Source of the DNA: Bradyrhizobium jicamae
Lineage (GTDB): Bacteria > Pseudomonadota > Alphaproteobacteria > Rhizobiales > Xanthobacteraceae
Length of the DNA stretch: 45,599 bases
Assembly (NCBI RefSeq): GCF_001440395.1
Contig: NZ_LLXZ01000028.1
Span: forward strand, 1-45,599
Direction of reading: 5' to 3'
Positions 30,794-41,269 of the stretch are shown here, in pieces. The number at the start of each line of letters is the position of its first letter. Within the stretch, counting starts at the first letter, position 1. A model generated the notes under the pieces. The model saw only the letters and a program-made list of their open reading frames with translations, had not been told where the DNA came from and made no database searches. Made by a program: the position numbers and the translations under genes.

Positions 30794-30827
30794 AATTTCA
30801 ACCGTCTCGCATGGACGTTGGGATATG

Positions 30828-30852
30828 ACGGCCAGGCATCGCCTGGCCGTTT
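30828..30852 (+). terminator. Hairpin terminator after cycM
   Basis: Perfect 10-bp stem ACGGCCAGGC (30828-30837)/GCCTGGCCGT (30841-30850), loop ATC, followed by only a short T run (TTT at 30850-30852). It is 34 bases after the cycM stop. Confidence 0.7.
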
Positions 30853-31078
30853 CGCTATGAGGGATCGCATCTTTACTAGCGGAGTTGTTACCGGGACTAT
30901 TCGCCGCAGCGGCGGTGTTCCCAAGCTGCTATCATGAGGAAAAAGCAACGTAATTCGTCGAACCCTTGCCTTATATTGGGTCCTCACTAGCTCGGCCTTG
31001 TGCTTGCGGGTTTCGCGTCTGGGGCCGCCGCGGACCTCGACAGCACGGATACTGGTATCAGCAACAGGAATTCTGCAT

Positions 31079-32980
31079 TTGGCCATTACCCGACGACATC
31101 TTCTCCAGGGCGGCGCGGCTGCCGCCATGGCTCCCGCGCTGGGACTGCCCCCGGGCGCCCCTGCAATCTCGTCCGCGTACGCACAATCCGCCGCGGGCGA
31201 ACCAGCCTTTCGGCATGCGCTGTCGCTGTTCGGCGAAGTCAAATATCCGGCAGGCTTCAAGCGCTTTGACTACGTCAATCCGGAGGCCCCGAAGGGCGGC
31301 ATCGTACGTCAGATCCAGATCGGTACGTTTGACAACTTCAACCTCGTGGTTGCCGGCGTCAAAGGCTCGCTCGCAGCCGGCGTTCAGTTGATCTACGAAT
31401 CCCTCATGACGCAGTCGCTGGACGAGGTCTCGACCGAGTACGGCGAACTGGCCGAAGCCGTCAGCCACCCCGAGGATTTCGCCTGGGTGATCTATCGCCT
31501 CCGGCGAGAGGCGAAATGGCATGACGGAAATCCCGTCACGCCTGACGACGTGATCTTCTCCCTTAATGCGTTCAAGCAACATCATCCGCAGTACTCGGCC
31601 TATTATCGCCATGTGGTGAAAGCTGAAAAGGTCGGTGATCGCGACATAAAATTCAGCTTCGACGCGCCCGGCAATCGCGAACTTCCGCTGATCGTCGGAC
31701 AACTCACGATCTTGCCGAAGCATTGGTGGGAGGGCACCGACAGCGAAGGTCGCAAGCGCGACATCGCTGCGACGACGCTGGAGAAACCGCTGGGCTCGGG
31801 TGCCTACCGCATCAAGGAGTTTGTCCCGGGCAGGACGTTCACGCTGGAGCGGGTAAAGGACCATTGGGGACGCGATTCCAGCACGAACGTCGGCCGCAAC
31901 AATTTCGACGAGCTGCGCCTGGAATATTTCCGGGACTCGACGGTCGCGCTCGAAGCGTTCAAGGGCGACCAGGTCGATTGGCGCACCGAAAACAGCGCCA
32001 AGAACTGGGCGACGGCCTACGACTTTCCGGCCGTCAATGACAAGCGCGTGCTGCTCGAGGAGTTTCCGAACCGCAGTTCCGGAATCATGCAGGCGTTCGC
32101 GCTCAATATCCGGCGCGACCAGTTCAAGGATCCGCGGGTGCGTCGCGCGCTGAATTTTGCGTTCGATTTCGAGGAGATGAACAAGCAGATCTTCTTCGGT
32201 CAGTACAAGCGCATCAGCAGCTATTTCGATGGCACTGAACTGGCTTCAAGCGGCCTGCCGCAAGGCGCCGAGCTGGAAATACTCGAAGCCGTCCGCGCGG
32301 AGGTCCCGCCCGAGGTATTCACGAAGCCCTATACCAATCCGGTCGGCGGCAGTCCCGAAGCGGTTCGCGAGAATCTTCGTGAGGCGCTGCGCCTGCTCAA
32401 GGAAGCCGGCTATGAGGTGCGCGAGCGCAGGCTGGTCGATAGCAAAACGGGAGCGCCATTTGCGCTCGAATTGCTTGGTGCAGACCCATCCTTCGAACGG
32501 GTCATGCTGTTTTTCAAACCCTCTCTGGAGCGGCTGGGTATCAATGTCAGCGTGCGCACGATCGATCCGACGCAGTATGAAAACCGGCTCCGTAGCTGGG
32601 ACTTCGACGTAGTCGTCTCGTCGTGGCCGGAATCGCTATCGCCCGGAAATGAACAGCGCGAATTTTGGGGTTCGCCGGCGGCGGACATGGCGGGTTCGCG
32701 CAATATCATCGGCATCAAGAATCCGGCGGTCGACAAATTGATCGAGCGGCTGATCTATGCCAAGGGTCGGGATGATCTTGTTGCCGCGACCAGGGCGCTC
32801 GACCGCGTGCTGCTGTGGAATCATTATGTCGTGCCGCAGTGGAATTATCCCAAGGTACGCACCGCGCGGTGGGATCGCTTCGGCAGGCCGTCCGAACTGC
32901 CGAAGTACGGTCAGTCGGCTTTTCCGTCGCTGTGGTGGTTCGACGCCGACAAGGCGGCGCGGAACGGAAGACGCTCTTGA
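31079..32980 (+). CDS. Extracellular solute-binding protein family 5, YejA-like (first copy)
   Basis: 633 aa periplasmic peptide-type binding protein (SBP_bac_5). I chose the TTG at 31079 because AGGAA sits eight bases upstream and it gives a Tat-type signal peptide, M-A-I-TRRHLLQG followed by an Ala-rich core and a cut near AYA-QSA. The mature chain begins with the YejA hallmark SLFGEVKYPAGFKRFDYVNPEAPKGG. IYRLRREAKWHDGNPVTPDDV is the family 5 core. It lies 14 bases before a second YejA-like gene and then yejB-yejE-yejF. Ligand likely oligopeptides or muropeptides; one of the two may correspond to the YepA described in Agrobacterium (which one is not decidable by eye). Confidence 0.9.
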   Translation: MAITRRHLLQGGAAAAMAPALGLPPGAPAISSAYAQSAAGEPAFRHALSLFGEVKYPAGFKRFDYVNPEAPKGGIVRQIQIGTFDNFNLVVAGVKGSLAAGVQLIYESLMTQSLDEVSTEYGELAEAVSHPEDFAWVIYRLRREAKWHDGNPVTPDDVIFSLNAFKQHHPQYSAYYRHVVKAEKVGDRDIKFSFDAPGNRELPLIVGQLTILPKHWWEGTDSEGRKRDIAATTLEKPLGSGAYRIKEFVPGRTFTLERVKDHWGRDSSTNVGRNNFDELRLEYFRDSTVALEAFKGDQVDWRTENSAKNWATAYDFPAVNDKRVLLEEFPNRSSGIMQAFALNIRRDQFKDPRVRRALNFAFDFEEMNKQIFFGQYKRISSYFDGTELASSGLPQGAELEILEAVRAEVPPEVFTKPYTNPVGGSPEAVRENLREALRLLKEAGYEVRERRLVDSKTGAPFALELLGADPSFERVMLFFKPSLERLGINVSVRTIDPTQYENRLRSWDFDVVVSSWPESLSPGNEQREFWGSPAADMAGSRNIIGIKNPAVDKLIERLIYAKGRDDLVAATRALDRVLLWNHYVVPQWNYPKVRTARWDRFGRPSELPKYGQSAFPSLWWFDADKAARNGRRS

Positions 32981-32994
32981 AGGATAGCTTGCGC

Positions 32995-34842
32995 ATGGCG
33001 CAATTCTCTCGCCGGCATGTGCTCGGTCTCGGTGTCGGCGCGTTGGCGGCTACACGCCTCGCGCCAGCGTTCGCGGATAATGGCGGCAAGAAGCTCCACG
33101 GTCTTTCGGCGTTCGGCGAGCTGAAATATTCCGCCGACTTTCGTCGTTTCGACTACGTCAATGCGGATGCGCCGAAAGGCGGGATGTTCTCGCAACTCGT
33201 TGGCGCGGGTGGCTCGACCTTCAATTCGCTCAACGCCTTTATCGTAAAGGGCGACAGGGCGAACGGAATGGAGCTGACCTTTGCATCGCTGATGGCGCGG
33301 GCGTTCGACGAGCCGGACGCGGTCTATCTCCTGGCGGCGGAGGATTTGACCGTTTCCCCCGACAGGTTGGTATTCCGTTTCCAGTTGCGTCCAGGCATTA
33401 CCTTTCACGACGGCAGCGAGATCACCGCATCCGACGTTGCGTTCTCGCTGACGACGCTGAAGAGCAAGGGACATCCCGCGTACGCTTCCGTGCTGCGCGA
33501 TCTCGCCGATGCCACCGTCGAGGACAAGCGGACGGTCCAGTTGCGTTTTCAGCCGACCCGCGGCCTCGACGTGCCGGCGCTTGCGGCGGCGATGCCGATC
33601 TTTTCGGAGAAATACTATTCGAAGCGGTCGTTCGACGAGACCTCGCTGGAAGCGCCGCTCGGATCAGGTCCCTATCGCGTCGCTCGGTTCGAGCAGGGGC
33701 GCTTCGTGGAATTCGAGCGGGTGAAGAACTGGTGGGGTGAGAATCTTCCGGTTTGTCGCGGCCTGTACAATTTCGATATTCTGCGGGACGAGTATTACCG
33801 GGACCGCGAAGCCGGCTTCGAGGCCTTCACCGGTCGCAACTACCTGTTCCGCGAGGAGTTCACCTCGCGAGTCTGGGCCACGCGCTACGATTTTCCTGCG
33901 ATCCGCGACGGCCGCGTCAAGCGGGACGTCATTCCGGACGAGCGCCCCTCCGGCGCGCAGGGCTGGCTGCTCAACACGCGGCGGGACAAATTCAAGGACA
34001 GGCGCGTTCGCGAGGCGTTGACGATCGCCTTCGACTTCGAATGGACCAACAAGAACCTGATGTATGGTTCTTACCAGCGCACGCATTCGGTGTTCCAGAA
34101 TTCCGACATGATGGCGCGCGGCGAGCCGTCGGCGGAAGAGATCGCGCTGCTGGAGCCGTTCCGCGATCGTCTGCTGCCGGAAGTGTTTGGACCGGCATGG
34201 ATACCTCCGGAGACCGACGGGTCCGGGCAGGATCGCAAGCTGTTGCGCAGCGCCGGTGAACTGCTCAATGCCGCGGGCTGGACCGTGAAGGACGGCCGCC
34301 GGCTTAACGCGAAGGGCGAACAGTTTTCGGCCGAATTCCTGCTGACCGAGCGTTCGTTCGAGCCGCATCACCAGACTTTCATCAAGAACCTCCGTGTGCT
34401 CGGCATCGATGCCAACATTCGCCTGGTCGACCCGGCGCAGGCCGAGGTACGGCTCAAGGACTTCGACTTCGATATCGCCATCGCGCGATTCATCTTCCCG
34501 CAAATTCCGGGAAGCTCGCTGCGCAACTATTTTTCGAGCGACTCCGCAAAAACCAAGGGCTCCAATAACCTTGCCGGAATCGCCGATCCGATCGTCGATG
34601 CGCTGGTCGAGAAAGCGGTGGGTGCGCAGACGCAGGCCGAACTGAACTACACCTGCCGCGCCCTCGATCGTGTGCTGCGCTCCGGCCGTTACTGGATTCC
34701 GCACTGGAACAAGGCTTCGCACTGGATCGCCTATTGGGACCAGTTCGGTTTTCCGCCGACCAAGCCCCGCTATGCCCGTGGCACGCCGGAGACCTGGTGG
34801 TACGAAGCGGCAAAGGCCGCAAAACTCGAGCAGGCGAAATAG
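32995..34842 (+). CDS. Extracellular solute-binding protein family 5, YejA-like (second copy)
   Basis: 615 aa. Start ATG at 32995 (AAGGA about ten bases upstream) gives a Tat signal SRRHVLGLGVGALAATRLAPAFA. The frame stays open much further upstream inside the first copy, which I reject. Mature HGLSAFGELKYSADFRRFDYVNADAPKGG parallels the first copy, and FRFQLRPGITFHDGSEITASDV is the family 5 core. The two are clear but well-diverged paralogues, so different ligand ranges for one permease are likely. Three bases separate it from yejB. Confidence 0.9.
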   Translation: MAQFSRRHVLGLGVGALAATRLAPAFADNGGKKLHGLSAFGELKYSADFRRFDYVNADAPKGGMFSQLVGAGGSTFNSLNAFIVKGDRANGMELTFASLMARAFDEPDAVYLLAAEDLTVSPDRLVFRFQLRPGITFHDGSEITASDVAFSLTTLKSKGHPAYASVLRDLADATVEDKRTVQLRFQPTRGLDVPALAAAMPIFSEKYYSKRSFDETSLEAPLGSGPYRVARFEQGRFVEFERVKNWWGENLPVCRGLYNFDILRDEYYRDREAGFEAFTGRNYLFREEFTSRVWATRYDFPAIRDGRVKRDVIPDERPSGAQGWLLNTRRDKFKDRRVREALTIAFDFEWTNKNLMYGSYQRTHSVFQNSDMMARGEPSAEEIALLEPFRDRLLPEVFGPAWIPPETDGSGQDRKLLRSAGELLNAAGWTVKDGRRLNAKGEQFSAEFLLTERSFEPHHQTFIKNLRVLGIDANIRLVDPAQAEVRLKDFDFDIAIARFIFPQIPGSSLRNYFSSDSAKTKGSNNLAGIADPIVDALVEKAVGAQTQAELNYTCRALDRVLRSGRYWIPHWNKASHWIAYWDQFGFPPTKPRYARGTPETWWYEAAKAAKLEQAK

Positions 34843-34845
34843 TCC

Positions 34846-35955
34846 ATGGCCGCCTATATCGTCCGCCGCGTTCTCCTGATGTTGCCGACGCTGCTCGGCA
34901 TCCTGTTCGTCTCCTTCGTGGTCGTGCAGTTCGCGCCCGGCGGGCCGGTCGAGCGCGTGATTGCGCAGCTCTCGGGTGCAGACACCGGGGCCGCCTCGCG
35001 TGTGTCGGGCTCCTCCGGCGGCGATTTCGGTGCGCGGCCCCAGGCCGGCGCCTCCGCCGACGCCGTCAATTCAAAATACCGCGGCGCGCAGGGACTTGAT
35101 CCGGATTTCATCAAGAACCTCGAAAAGCAGTTCGGCTTCGACAAGCCTGCGCATGAGCGGTTTGCGCTGATGGTGTGGAATTTCGCCCGCTTCGATTTCG
35201 GCAAGAGCTACTTTCGCGACACCACCGTGGTGCAGCTGATCAAGGAGAAGCTGCCGGTCTCGATATCGCTCGGTCTCTGGTTGACGCTGCTGACCTACCT
35301 GATCTCGATTCCGCTCGGCGTCCGCAAGGCGGTGGCAGATGGCTCGCGCTTCGATACGTGGACGTCAGCGGTGATCATCATCGGGTTTGCAATCCCCGGG
35401 TTCCTGTTCGCGATCTTGCTGATTATCCTGTTTGCGGGCGGCTCGTTCTTCAACGTGTTCCCGCTGCGCGGCCTGACGTCCGACGGCTGGTCGCAATTCC
35501 CCTGGTACTGGAAGATCATCGACTACTTCTGGCACCTCACGCTGCCCCTGATCGCCATGGGCCTCGGTGCTTTCGCCACCATGACGCTGCTGACCAAGAA
35601 CTCGTTCCTCGACGAGATCAGGAAGCAGTATGTGATGACCGCGCGCGCCAAGGGCTGCGGCGAGGGGCAGGTGCTCTATGGTCATATCTTCCGCAACGCC
35701 ATGCTGATCGTGATCGCGGGCTTTCCCGGTGCGTTCATCGGGGCGTTCTTCTCCGGCTCGCTGCTGATCGAGACCATCTTCTCGCTCGACGGGCTCGGGC
35801 TGCTCGGCTTCGAGAGCGTGCTCAACCGCGACTATCCCGTCGTGTTCGGCACGCTGTTCATCTTTTCCCTTGTAGGCCTTGTGGTGGGTCTGATCTCCGA
35901 CCTTGCCTATATGTGGATCGATCCACGAATCGATTTCGAGGCGCGGGAGGTCTGA
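34846..35955 (+). CDS. yejB: Microcin C/oligopeptide-type ABC transporter permease YejB
   Basis: 369 aa binding-protein-dependent permease. The N-terminus IVRRVLLMLPTLLGILFVSFVVVQFAPGGPVE is typical of DppB/YejB. A long periplasmic loop follows (about 35-130), characteristic of YejB. The EAA loop is QYVMTARAKGCGEGQVLYGHIFRNAM. About six membrane helices. It pairs with YejE; the stop overlaps the yejE start by one base (TGATG). Confidence 0.95.
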   Translation: MAAYIVRRVLLMLPTLLGILFVSFVVVQFAPGGPVERVIAQLSGADTGAASRVSGSSGGDFGARPQAGASADAVNSKYRGAQGLDPDFIKNLEKQFGFDKPAHERFALMVWNFARFDFGKSYFRDTTVVQLIKEKLPVSISLGLWLTLLTYLISIPLGVRKAVADGSRFDTWTSAVIIIGFAIPGFLFAILLIILFAGGSFFNVFPLRGLTSDGWSQFPWYWKIIDYFWHLTLPLIAMGLGAFATMTLLTKNSFLDEIRKQYVMTARAKGCGEGQVLYGHIFRNAMLIVIAGFPGAFIGAFFSGSLLIETIFSLDGLGLLGFESVLNRDYPVVFGTLFIFSLVGLVVGLISDLAYMWIDPRIDFEAREV

Positions 35956-37139
35956 TGACAGTGCTCGCCCCGCAAACGATCGAGACCGGGACGCAGTCGC
36001 CGCTCGGCGTTGCCGTACCGGTCTCGCGGCATCCCCTTGCGATGTCGCCGCTCAACCGCCGGCGCTGGCAGAACTTCAAGGCCAACCGGCGCGGCTACTG
36101 GTCGCTCTGGATCTTCCTCGCGCTGTTCCTGATCTCGCTGTTCGCGGAGTTGATCGTCAACGACCGCCCCTTCATGATCAAGTATGACGGGAGGCTCTAT
36201 TGGCCGGCTTTCGTCAGCTATTCCGAAACGACCTTCGGCGGCGATTTCGAGACCGCGGCCGACTACCGTGATCCCTATCTGCAGAAGCTGATTGCGGAGA
36301 AGGGCGGCTGGATGGTGTGGCCGCCGATCCGCTATTCCTACGCCACCCATAATCTCGATCTGCCGACGCCGGCGCCGTCGAAGCCGACATGGATGCTGAC
36401 GGAGGAGCAGTGCAAGCCTGTGCTCGAGAAGAAGGGCCTGAAGAGCTGTCGCGACCTCGAATACAACTGGCTCGGCACCGACGATCAGGGCCGCGACGTG
36501 GTGGCGCGGCTGATCTATGGCTTCCGCATCTCGGTGTTGTTCGGCCTGACGCTGACCATCCTGTCCTCGATCATCGGCGTCATCGCCGGCGGCGTGCAGG
36601 GCTATTTCGGCGGCTGGACCGATCTGATCTTCCAGCGCGTCATCGAAATCTGGAGCGCGATACCCTCGCTCTATCTGCTGCTGATCCTGTCGTCGGTGCT
36701 GGTACCCGGCTTTTTCGTGCTGCTCGGCATTCTCTTGCTGTTCTCCTGGACGTCGCTGGTGGGGCTCGTGCGTGCGGAATTCCTGCGCGGGCGCAATTTC
36801 GAGTACATCCAGGCCGCGCGTGCGCTCGGCGTCTCCAACGGCGTCATCATGTTCCGGCATCTGCTGCCGAACGCGATGGTGGCAACCATGACGTTCCTGC
36901 CGTTCATCGTGTCGTCCTCGGTGATGACGCTGACCGCGCTCGATTTCCTCGGCTTCGGCCTGCCGCCGGGCTCGCCGTCGCTCGGCGAACTGCTGGCGCA
37001 AGGCAAGGCCAATGTGCAGGCGCCCTGGCTCGGCTTCACCGGCTTCTTCTCGGTAGCGATCATGCTGTCGCTCCTGATCTTCATCGGCGAGGGCGTGCGC
37101 GACGCCTTCGATCCGCGCAAGACGTTCCGGCAGGGATAG
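35955..37139 (+). CDS. yejE: ABC transporter permease YejE
   Basis: 394 aa from the ATG at 35955 overlapping the yejB stop; the frame is open far upstream but that is antiparallel noise inside yejB. The N-terminal cytoplasmic part LNRRRWQNFKANRRGYWSLW is the OppC/YejE pattern, followed by helix 1 and a long periplasmic segment with YNWLGTDDQGRDVVARLIYG. The EAA loop is EYIQAARALGVSNGVIMFRHLLPNAM. The end DFLGFGLPPGSPSLGELLAQG is conserved. The partner YejF starts four bases later. Confidence 0.95.
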   Translation: MTVLAPQTIETGTQSPLGVAVPVSRHPLAMSPLNRRRWQNFKANRRGYWSLWIFLALFLISLFAELIVNDRPFMIKYDGRLYWPAFVSYSETTFGGDFETAADYRDPYLQKLIAEKGGWMVWPPIRYSYATHNLDLPTPAPSKPTWMLTEEQCKPVLEKKGLKSCRDLEYNWLGTDDQGRDVVARLIYGFRISVLFGLTLTILSSIIGVIAGGVQGYFGGWTDLIFQRVIEIWSAIPSLYLLLILSSVLVPGFFVLLGILLLFSWTSLVGLVRAEFLRGRNFEYIQAARALGVSNGVIMFRHLLPNAMVATMTFLPFIVSSSVMTLTALDFLGFGLPPGSPSLGELLAQGKANVQAPWLGFTGFFSVAIMLSLLIFIGEGVRDAFDPRKTFRQG

Positions 37140-37143
37140 CGGC

Positions 37144-38757
<1,614 letters not shown>

Positions 38758-38814
38758 TAAGGGCTTCATATCCCGCGAATGCGGGTATCCGCTAGCTAGG
38801 CCGCGGCTTCTCCG

Positions 38815-38898
38815 CGTCATTGCGAGCGCAGCGAAGCAATCCACCTCTCTGCTCGGGGATGGATGGATTGCTTCGTCGCTTTGCTCCTCGCAATGACG
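38815..38898. repeat. CGTCATTGCGAG-type palindromic element between yejF and the NlpC/P60 gene
   Basis: Left arm beginning CGTCATTGCGAG and GAAGCAATCCA (38815-38843); right arm TGGATTGCTTCG...CTCGCAATGACG (38864-38898). Arms pair apart from a 6-nt bulge. I recognise the CGTCATTGCGAG/GAAGCAATCCA type from Bradyrhizobium and Rhodopseudomonas genomes (memory). It lies in a convergent gap; an additional CCCGC-GAAT-GCGGG hairpin is at about 38772-38785. Confidence 0.88.
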
Positions 38899-38911
38899 CT
38901 AGAATACTGTG

Positions 38912-39754
38912 CTACAGCCGCTTGATCGCCGTCACTTCGCTTCCCGCCGCCTTGATCCGCGCGATCGCTTCCTGCGTGCTCTCGATCACCGTCGCCATAT
39001 GATGCGCATTGGCGTGGACGATGGTGTCGGCGTTGCGGACGATGGCGACGTGACCTTTCCAGAAGATCAGATCACCGCGCTGCAGTTTCTTCGTCTCCGC
39101 CACATCAAGCGACCGGCCAAGACTGTCCTGCTGCATGTCGCTGTCGCGCGGGCAGCCGGTGCCGGCGGCGTTAAGCGATATTTGGACGAGACCGGAGCAA
39201 TCGATGCCGAGGGAGCTCTTGCCGCCCCAGAGATAGGGCGTGCCGACGAAGCGCTCGGCGACCGCGACGAAATCCTGCTCCATGGCGGCGAGGCCGCCGA
39301 CGTGACCGCGCGGCAGATACCAGCCTTCGCTGGTCACGGCGAACGCGCCGTCCTCGCGTAGGACCGTTACCCTTGCGCCCGTCGTGAGCGTCTCGACCGG
39401 TGGCAGCTTGATCGAGGGGCCGGGAAAAGCATATGTGCGCAATGCCGTGACCTTGTGCGTCGCTGCGGCCACCGGCTTTGCCAGCGCGCGGTCAGGAATC
39501 CAGCCGACATAGCCGTCGCTGCCGAGCTGCCCCCAGGCAAGCCCTTCGCCGTTGCGGTCGTAGACCGTGACGTGGTCGCCCTTCAGCGCCTGCGTCGCCA
39601 TCATGGCGCCCGCATCAGCTGTTTCCCACAATGGCGCGATGGCCTCGCGCACGCAAAATTCCTCGCCGTCGACGAAGCGCGCGGCCTTCACCTCGCCTTC
39701 GAGATATTTTGCGGCGACTTCGGGCCGTGCCGGCGTCAGGCGTGGATCATGCAT
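38912..39754 (-). CDS. NlpC/P60 family peptidase with SH3-like domains, cytoplasmic (YkfC-like)
   Basis: 280 aa. No signal peptide is seen (N-terminus MHDPRLTPARPEVAAKYLEG), so it is probably cytoplasmic. Two bacterial SH3-like segments precede the catalytic domain (about 25-95, with WGQLGSDGYVGWIPDRAL, and 100-155, with GWYLPRGHVGG). NlpC/P60 core: Cys186 in GIDCSGLVQ, His235 in KGHVAIV, His247 in VHANAHH; GTPYLWGGKSSLGIDCSG is diagnostic. Proteins of this layout cleave gamma-D-Glu-diaminopimelate bonds in imported murein peptides. Its start overlaps the aminopeptidase stop by eight bases, so the two are one operon, convergent with yej. Confidence 0.9.
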   Translation of the reverse strand: MHDPRLTPARPEVAAKYLEGEVKAARFVDGEEFCVREAIAPLWETADAGAMMATQALKGDHVTVYDRNGEGLAWGQLGSDGYVGWIPDRALAKPVAAATHKVTALRTYAFPGPSIKLPPVETLTTGARVTVLREDGAFAVTSEGWYLPRGHVGGLAAMEQDFVAVAERFVGTPYLWGGKSSLGIDCSGLVQISLNAAGTGCPRDSDMQQDSLGRSLDVAETKKLQRGDLIFWKGHVAIVRNADTIVHANAHHMATVIESTQEAIARIKAAGSEVTAIKRL

Positions 39755-41129
39755 AGCGTTCGCTCAACAGCTTGTAGACGGCGCGGGCAGCCTGGCATTC
39801 GCCGCCCTCGGGACGCGCGGGTTTCGCCGACGGCGTCCATCCGTAGATATCGACATGCAGCCAGCTTTTGGCGTCGGTGACGAAGCGCTGCAGGAACAAG
39901 GCGCAGGTGATCGACCCGGCAAAGCCGCCCGATGGCGCGTTGTTGATGTCGGCGACCTTCGAATCCAGCCAGGAATCGTAAGGCGGCCACAGCGGCATGC
40001 GCCACAATGGATCGTTCTCCCGTTTCGCATGGGCCGCGACGCTGTCGGCAAGCGTCTCATCAGGGGTGTAAAAGGGGGGTAAATCCGGCCCCAACGCGAC
40101 CCGCGCCGCACCCGTCAGGGTGCCGAGGTCGACCAGGAGATCCGGCTTCTCTTCGTCCGCCAGCGCCAGCGCATCCGCCAGCACCAGCCGTCCCTCGGCG
40201 TCGGTGTTACCGATCTCCACGTTAAGCCCCTTGCGCGACTTGAAGATGTCGAGCGGACGGAAGGCGTTGCCGGCGACCGCGTTCTCCACCGCGGGGATCA
40301 GGACGCGCAGGCGGACCTTCAGTTTCGCATCCATTACCATCTGCGCCAGCGCCAGCACGTTGGCGGCGCCGCCCATGTCCTTTTTCATGATCAGCATGCC
40401 GCTGGATGGTTTGATGTCGAGCCCGCCGGTATCGAAGCAGACGCCCTTGCCGACCAGCGTCACTTTGGGATGGGCGGGGTCGCCCCAGCTGACGTCGATC
40501 AGCCGCGGGGCGCGTGTCGAGGCCATGCCGACGGCGTAAACGAGCGGAAAGTTCTGCTTCAAGAGATCGTCGCCGACAATGCAGTTGAAGCTGGCGCCGA
40601 AGCGGGCCGCCAGCGCCTGCGCGGCGTCAGCCAGCTGCTCCGGACCCATGTCGTTTGACGGCGTATTGATCAGATCGCGCGCCAGCGCGGCTGCTTCCGC
40701 CATCCGCGCGATATCGGCGACGTCGATGCCGTCTGATGGCACCAGCCGAACGTCAGGCTTCTCCGCCTTGCGGTAGCGGCCGAAGCGATAGCTCCCCAGC
40801 GCAAAGGCCAGCGTCGCCAGCCGCAAATCGTGCGGTGCATTGGCGAAGCGATAGACGCCAGGCGGCAGCAGGCCGGGCAACGCACCGGGCCGGAACAGGT
40901 CGCGGGATTTGCTGCTCTCGTCCTCGAGCCCGAACAGGACTTGCGCAATCTGCCCGTCGGGTCCGGGCAGCGTCAGGCATTTGCCGGGCTTGGCGGTGAA
41001 ATCATTGGCAAGGGCAAACTGCCGTGCATGCTCGGGAAGGTCTTTGGCGATCCCGCTCCAGGTCGTCTTGGTGGCGAAGGTGATTGGAATGGCGGAGGCG
41101 GTGGGCGCGGTCTCGAACGGGAATGGCAT
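39747..41129 (-). CDS. Leucyl aminopeptidase family (M17) protein
   Basis: 460 aa dinuclear-metal aminopeptidase. Metal and active-site blocks: VTLVGKGVCFDTGGLDIKPSSGM with the catalytic Lys and first Asp ligands, KKDMGGAANVLALAQM, and the family signature NTDAEGRL at about 307-314. The C-terminus is HVDIYGWTPSAKPARPEGGECQAARAVYKLL. Start ATG 41129; the frame runs to 41183 but the longer form is not family-like. A shorter, less conserved N-terminal domain than PepA. It removes N-terminal residues from peptides in the cytoplasm; co-located with the NlpC/P60 peptidase. Confidence 0.94.
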   Translation of the reverse strand: MPFPFETAPTASAIPITFATKTTWSGIAKDLPEHARQFALANDFTAKPGKCLTLPGPDGQIAQVLFGLEDESSKSRDLFRPGALPGLLPPGVYRFANAPHDLRLATLAFALGSYRFGRYRKAEKPDVRLVPSDGIDVADIARMAEAAALARDLINTPSNDMGPEQLADAAQALAARFGASFNCIVGDDLLKQNFPLVYAVGMASTRAPRLIDVSWGDPAHPKVTLVGKGVCFDTGGLDIKPSSGMLIMKKDMGGAANVLALAQMVMDAKLKVRLRVLIPAVENAVAGNAFRPLDIFKSRKGLNVEIGNTDAEGRLVLADALALADEEKPDLLVDLGTLTGAARVALGPDLPPFYTPDETLADSVAAHAKRENDPLWRMPLWPPYDSWLDSKVADINNAPSGGFAGSITCALFLQRFVTDAKSWLHVDIYGWTPSAKPARPEGGECQAARAVYKLLSERYA

Positions 41130-41189
41130 GCTTGTCTCGCGAAGGGGACGGGGCAGGGCGGTCTGGTGAAGCTGGCATAGCACGGCCGA

Positions 41190-41211
41190 TTAACCAGCCG
41201 TTAGGGTTAAC
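41190..41211. promoter_or_regulatory. CtrA-like motif upstream of the tadD-like gene (weak)
   Basis: TTAA (41190-41193), seven bases, TTAG (41201-41204), then TTAAC (41207-41211). This is one base off the CtrA consensus TTAA-N7-TTAA and is about 60-80 bases upstream of the ATG at 41270. CtrA is known to control pilus genes in Caulobacter. A single imperfect site is weak evidence. Confidence 0.3.
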
Positions 41212-41269
41212 ACTCTATTGCTGGCTCATACGGCTCCATTCGTCCGCCATTCCCGTGAGTTGAAGTGCC

